Part shown: positions 60,736 through 64,000 of the stretch, piece by piece
Layout: every line of letters begins with the position of its first letter
Numbering within the stretch: position 1 is the first letter of the stretch
Source: Homoserinimonas sp. OAct 916
Lineage (GTDB): Bacteria > Actinomycetota > Actinomycetes > Actinomycetales > Microbacteriaceae
Length of the DNA: 64,000 bases
Direction of reading: 5' to 3'
Assembly: GCF_003260275.1 (NCBI RefSeq)
Contig: NZ_QJHB01000011.1
Coordinates: 62,001 to 126,000, forward strand
Made by a program: the position numbers and the translations under genes
The notes under the pieces: generated by a model
Databases searched by the model: none
Told to the model about the DNA's origin: nothing
What the model saw: the letters and a program-made list of their open reading frames with translations, nothing else

Positions 60736-62184
60736 ATGAACCTCGACCAGCCAGCCGCCTCCTCCATGCCCAAGCCGGCGCGGAAGGACCCGCGCATGCC
60801 TCGCCTGGCCGACTCGGCCGAGTTCAACGCCTACATGAGCGACGGCTGGACCACGCCCGACCGCACCCCGCCCGTGGTCGCCGGTGCCCCAGAGGCCGCG
60901 GCCGCCCACCGGGCGAGGCTCAGCGCCGAACTTCCCGGCCAGACGATCGTGCTGGCCTCCGGCCTCGCTCCCACCCGGGCGAACGACACCATGTACGACT
61001 TTCGCCCGGACAGTGACTTCTACTGGTTGACCGGCTGCGCCGCCGAGGAGGCGGTACTGGTCATGACCCCGGCCGGCAGCGGCCACGACGCGACCCTGTA
61101 CCTGCCCGAGCCCTTCTACCCGGGCCATCCCGGGTTCTACTCCAACGCCCGATTCGGCGAACTCTGGGTCGGCTCCGCGCCGAGCCCGGCCGACTGGGCT
61201 ACGGCGTTGCAACTCGACACTCGCGGATCGAGTGTTCTTGCTGAGGTGCTCGGCGGGCTGAAGTCGCCGATGGTCGCCGGCAACCCGAATCAGACGGTGC
61301 AGTCCGTGCTCGGGGCCGCAGACTCGACACAGTTGCGACGCACGCTGAGCGAGCTGCGCCTGGTCAAGGACGCGTGGGAGATCGCCCAGTTGCGCGAGGC
61401 CGTCGACCACACCGTCTCTGGTTTCGCCGCCACCGTGCGGGAGTTTTCGACCGCCATCGCGGGTGCCGGCGAGCGCTGGCTGCAGGGCACCTTCGACCGC
61501 CACGCCCGCACGCACGGCAACGGCGTGGGCTACACCACCATCGTCGGCAGCGGCCGAAACGCGGCCACCTTGCACTGGGTGCGCTGCGACGGGCCGGTGC
61601 TCGCCGACCACCTGGTTCTGCTCGACATGGGGGTCGAGGTGAACAGCTTCTACACCGCGGATGTGACGCGCACGATTCCGGCGGCGGGCACGTTCAGCCC
61701 CCTGCAGCGCCAGGTGCACGACCTGGTCGAGAAGGCGCACCGCGCCGGCATGGCCGCGGTCGCACCCGGCAAACAGTTCTCCGACTTTCACACCGCGTCG
61801 ATGCAGGTGATCGCCGAGGGGCTCAAGGACTGGGGCCTTTTGAAGGTCTCGGTCGACGAGGCGCTCGCGCCCGAGGGGCAACAACATCGCCGTTACCTGG
61901 TCTGCGGAATCGGCCACCACCTCGGTCTGGACGTGCACGACTGCGCCAAGAGCCACTACGACCGCTACCAGGGCGCCGACCTCGAGCCGGGCATGGTGCT
62001 CACGGTCGAGCCCGGACTCTACTTTCACGAGATGGACCTCACCGTTCCACCTGAGTTGCGCGGCATTGGCGTGCGCCTGGAGGATGACCTGCTGGTCACC
62101 GAGACCGGAACGGACATTCTGTCGGATGCCCTGCCCATTGACGCCACTGGCATCGAAGCGTGGTTCGCAGAGCACACTCGCTGA
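60736..62184 (+). CDS. Xaa-Pro aminopeptidase (M24B family)
   Basis: A 482-residue dinuclear metallopeptidase that removes N-terminal residues before proline. The N-terminal creatinase-like domain (MYDFRPDSDFYWLTGCAAEEAVLVM) is followed by the pita-bread domain with all five metal ligands in order: Asp in LLDMGVE, Asp in TADVTRTIP, His in GIGHHLGLDVHD, Glu in TVEPGLY and Glu in GIGVRLEDD. GAAGGA lies before the ATG. Stands alone between the GntR and MATE genes. Confidence 0.93.
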   Translation: MNLDQPAASSMPKPARKDPRMPRLADSAEFNAYMSDGWTTPDRTPPVVAGAPEAAAAHRARLSAELPGQTIVLASGLAPTRANDTMYDFRPDSDFYWLTGCAAEEAVLVMTPAGSGHDATLYLPEPFYPGHPGFYSNARFGELWVGSAPSPADWATALQLDTRGSSVLAEVLGGLKSPMVAGNPNQTVQSVLGAADSTQLRRTLSELRLVKDAWEIAQLREAVDHTVSGFAATVREFSTAIAGAGERWLQGTFDRHARTHGNGVGYTTIVGSGRNAATLHWVRCDGPVLADHLVLLDMGVEVNSFYTADVTRTIPAAGTFSPLQRQVHDLVEKAHRAGMAAVAPGKQFSDFHTASMQVIAEGLKDWGLLKVSVDEALAPEGQQHRRYLVCGIGHHLGLDVHDCAKSHYDRYQGADLEPGMVLTVEPGLYFHEMDLTVPPELRGIGVRLEDDLLVTETGTDILSDALPIDATGIEAWFAEHTR

Positions 62185-62244
62185 CGCCACGATCGGTACC
62201 GGGGAGCAACCGAGCACGACTGCACCCCCAGGGCCCTGGAGCGG

Positions 62245-62250
62245 GAAACT
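62245..62250 (+). promoter_or_regulatory. -10 element of the MATE gene (leaderless)
   Basis: GAAACT ends six bases before the GTG at 62257; weaker match than the others. Confidence 0.3.
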
Positions 62251-62256
62251 AGAGTG

Positions 62257-63597
62257 GTGAGCATCCGATCCCTACTCACTCGCCACGCGGTCGACCGCGA
62301 CATCCTGCGCCTCGCGGTGCCGGCGCTCGGGGCGCTGATCGCCGAACCGCTCTTCCTGCTTGCCGATTCAGCGATGGTCGGCCACCTCGGTGCCGAACCG
62401 CTGGCCGGTCTCGGCCTGGCCTCCGCCGTGCTGCAGACCATCGTTGGGCTGATGGTGTTCCTCGCGTACAGCACCACGCCACTGGTCGCGCGCCGTCTCG
62501 GCGCAGGCGACCGGCAAGGCGCGCTCGGTGTCGGCATCGACGGGCTCTGGCTCGCCCTTGTGCTCGGGATCCTGCTCGCAGCGGCTGGTGCCGCAACCTC
62601 GGGCTGGCTGGTCGGCCTGTTCGGCGCCAACGCAGAGGTCACGGCGGCAGCCACCGCCTATCTGGCCATTTCGATGGCCGGGCTGCCGGCCATGCTGCTC
62701 GTGTTTGCCGCGACCGGCCTGCTGCGCGGGTTGCAGGACACCCGAACCCCACTCTGGGTCGCTGGCGTTGGCTTTGTCACGAACATTGCCCTGAACGCGA
62801 TCTTCATCTACGGATTGGGGCTTGGCGTGGTCGGCTCGGCGGTCGGCACCGTGATCGCCCAGTGGGGCATGGTGGCCGTCTACCTGGTCGTCGTGCTACG
62901 ACACGCCCGGCAATCGGAGGCCCGGCTCACACCGCGCAGGGCCGGGCTGCGAGCATCCACCAGATCGGGCGGTTGGCTGTTGGTGCGCACCATGAGCCTG
63001 CGCGCCGCCATGCTGCTCGCGGTCTATGTCGCGACGCAGCAGGGCGCGGGCGAACTCGCTGCCTTCCAGGTGGCGGCGACGATCTTCGCCACACTCGCCT
63101 TCGCGCTTGACTCACTCGCCATCGCGGCACAGGCCCTCGTCGGGCAGGCGCTGGGGGCCGGCGACGTCAGCACAGCGCGGGCGGTGATGGCTCGATGCCT
63201 GCAGTGGGCCATCGGTGGTGGCCTCCTGCTCGGAATCATTGTGATGGCGCTCAGCCCGGTGACCGGGCCGGTGTTCACCGGAGCGCCCGAGGTGCTGGAA
63301 CTGCTGCCGCTGACCCTCGTGCTTCTCGGTGCGGGGATTCCGCTGGCTGGCTTCGTGTTCGTGCTCGATGGCGTGCTGATCGGCGCCGGCGACGTGCGCT
63401 ACCTTGCGTTGACCGGCCTGGTGAACGTCGCCGTCTTCGCCCCGATGGCCTGGACCGTGCTCGCCTGGGCTCCCGAGGGCGTTGCGGGTCTCGCCTGGTT
63501 ATGGGTCGCATTCGGCTTCGGATACATCGGTGCCCGCGCAATGACCCTCGGCTGGCGCTCCCGGGGCCGCGCGTGGATGGTCACCGGCAGCGCCTGA
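62257..63597 (+). CDS. MATE family efflux transporter (DinF-like)
   Basis: A 446-residue exporter with twelve helices in two related halves. Features of the DinF branch: ILRLAVPALGALIAEPLFLLADSAMVGHLG, GVGIDGLWLALVLGILLAAAGAA, and the second-half repeat AVYVATQQGAGELAAFQVAATIFATLAFALDSLAIAAQALVGQALGAG. It uses a Na+ or H+ gradient to expel organic cations or oxidised metabolites. Adjacent GTG codons at 62254 and 62257 are both possible starts. Confidence 0.9.
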   Translation: MSIRSLLTRHAVDRDILRLAVPALGALIAEPLFLLADSAMVGHLGAEPLAGLGLASAVLQTIVGLMVFLAYSTTPLVARRLGAGDRQGALGVGIDGLWLALVLGILLAAAGAATSGWLVGLFGANAEVTAAATAYLAISMAGLPAMLLVFAATGLLRGLQDTRTPLWVAGVGFVTNIALNAIFIYGLGLGVVGSAVGTVIAQWGMVAVYLVVVLRHARQSEARLTPRRAGLRASTRSGGWLLVRTMSLRAAMLLAVYVATQQGAGELAAFQVAATIFATLAFALDSLAIAAQALVGQALGAGDVSTARAVMARCLQWAIGGGLLLGIIVMALSPVTGPVFTGAPEVLELLPLTLVLLGAGIPLAGFVFVLDGVLIGAGDVRYLALTGLVNVAVFAPMAWTVLAWAPEGVAGLAWLWVAFGFGYIGARAMTLGWRSRGRAWMVTGSA

Positions 63598-63636
63598 GCC
63601 GCCCGCGTCTCAACCCCCGGCCCGCTGGTCACGCGT

Positions 63637-63702
63637 AAAATTTCAGGAGCGCAGCGGGCCGGGGCCGCCCTGGCTGCCGGCACCCGTGATCTCCTGAATT
63701 TT
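63637..63702. repeat. Nested stem-loop repeat, copy B (possible bidirectional terminator)
   Basis: AAAATTTCAGGAG (63637-63649) and CTCCTGAATTTT (63691-63702) form the outer stem with one bulged T; GC-rich sequence inside can form a second stem. Left side matches copy A at 16929. A- and T-runs at the ends would let it terminate transcription from either side. Confidence 0.6.
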
Positions 63703-63724
63703 CACCACCGAGCACGCGGATCAG

Positions 63725-63755
63725 GTCGCGAGGCGATAGCGTGCTGCATCGCGAC
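63725..63755. promoter_or_regulatory. Inverted repeat upstream of the last MFS gene
   Basis: GTCGCGA and TCGCGAC arms, seven bases, 17-base spacer, ending 25 bases before the -10 element. Possible operator. Confidence 0.35.
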
Positions 63756-63780
63756 GCCGACGTTCCCTGCGACAAGCGCA

Positions 63781-63786
63781 TATAGT
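63781..63786 (+). promoter_or_regulatory. -10 element of the last MFS gene (leaderless)
   Basis: TATAGT ends six bases before the GTG at 63793. Confidence 0.5.
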
Positions 63787-63792
63787 CACTGG

Positions 63793-64000
63793 GTGCCCAC
63801 TCTCGATCATCACCCCCACCGGGCGACACCCTCCGCCGAAGATGTGCACCAGCTGCACTGCTGGCGCAATGCGATCTTCGTGGTTTTCGCCGTCTGTGGG
63901 ATCTCTCTGGCCAGTTGGGTCTCCCGCCTGCCGACCGTGCGGGATGCCCTCGACGCGGATACCGCCCAGATGGGTTGGCTGATCTTCAGCCTCTCGGTCG
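63793..64000 (+). CDS. MFS transporter, N-terminal part (cut by window edge)
   Basis: Sixty-nine codons are present. After a His-rich polar start (MPTLDHHPHRATPSAEDVHQLH) comes the first helix IFVVFAVCGISLASWVSRLPTVRDAL and the beginning of helix 2 (TAQMGWLIFSLSV). ASWVSRLPTVRDAL is typical of the YbjJ/FucP-like MFS subgroup. Leaderless GTG start. The rest of the gene lies outside the window. Confidence 0.75.
   Translation, partial: MPTLDHHPHRATPSAEDVHQLHCWRNAIFVVFAVCGISLASWVSRLPTVRDALDADTAQMGWLIFSLSV

Noticed and set aside
60583-62217. 544-codon open frame antisense to the Xaa-Pro peptidase gene
   Set aside because: Mirror of a gene with complete metal-binding motifs; composition rich in Gly, Val, His and Arg as expected for a shadow frame.
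1-64000. CRISPR array, tRNA, rRNA or insertion sequence
   Set aside because: The tandem repeats found are uninterrupted with no spacers; no cloverleaf, rRNA segment, transposase or terminal inverted repeats were recognised.

Overview
The window is a chromosomal segment of a high-GC Gram-positive bacterium. The gene set and protein style point to the actinobacterial family Microbacteriaceae (single-chain glycyl-tRNA synthetase, M13 peptidase, DUF2252, DUF3618, DUF6458, F420-type PPOX protein, ABC1 kinase, many leaderless genes). Genus cannot be named from sequence alone. I see about 59 protein genes, two of them cut by the window ends, no rRNA, tRNA or CRISPR array, and no insertion sequence or prophage.

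Layout. 1-4.7 kb: lipoprotein fragment, DHA2 drug exporter, DUF2269 membrane protein, ABC1-family kinase. 4.8-16.9 kb: an arginine/proline catabolism island, with two DDAH-superfamily hydrolases (best read as ArgZ-like arginine dihydrolase candidates), ornithine aminotransferase rocD, an AsnC-type regulator, putA and a divergent LysR regulator. All of these feed glutamate semialdehyde/P5C and then glutamate. A thioredoxin-like protein, an epimerase and a DUF2252 protein sit among them. 17.1-23.6 kb: DoxX protein, then a six-gene operon on the minus strand with a complete Liv/Urt-type ABC importer ending in a formamidase/acetamidase; a perfect 40-bp palindrome lies at its promoter. 23.9-30.1 kb: TetR regulator, two FAD oxidoreductases, AlkA-type glycosylase, thioesterase, META lipoprotein. 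30.2-33 kb: prpC and prpD without prpB, separated by a pentanucleotide microsatellite. 33-41 kb: lipoprotein, PEBP protein, trhO, two-gene ABC exporter, acuI, a small unknown protein, MmpL-type transporter.

41.4-48.3 kb: hemD with a HemC homologue that has lost its cofactor cysteine, TetR regulator, a group 2 sigma factor, a three-gene envelope cluster (YtxH-like, holin-like, DUF3618) and a protoporphyrinogen-oxidase-like flavoprotein. An unexplained transcription unit (symmetrical promoter, 19-bp tandem repeat, strong terminator) lies upstream of the sigma gene. 48.4-64 kb: GNAT, glutathione peroxidase, DUF6458, glyS, a serine hydrolase coupled to an M13 peptidase, PPOX protein, KtrAB potassium uptake, MFS, patatin, GntR regulator, Xaa-Pro peptidase, MATE exporter, start of another MFS gene.

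A pattern through the window is leaderless initiation: at least 16 genes have a TAnnnT-like -10 hexamer ending 6 or 7 bases before the start codon. I used this to choose several starts. Function assignments are from reading the protein sequences; no database search was run.
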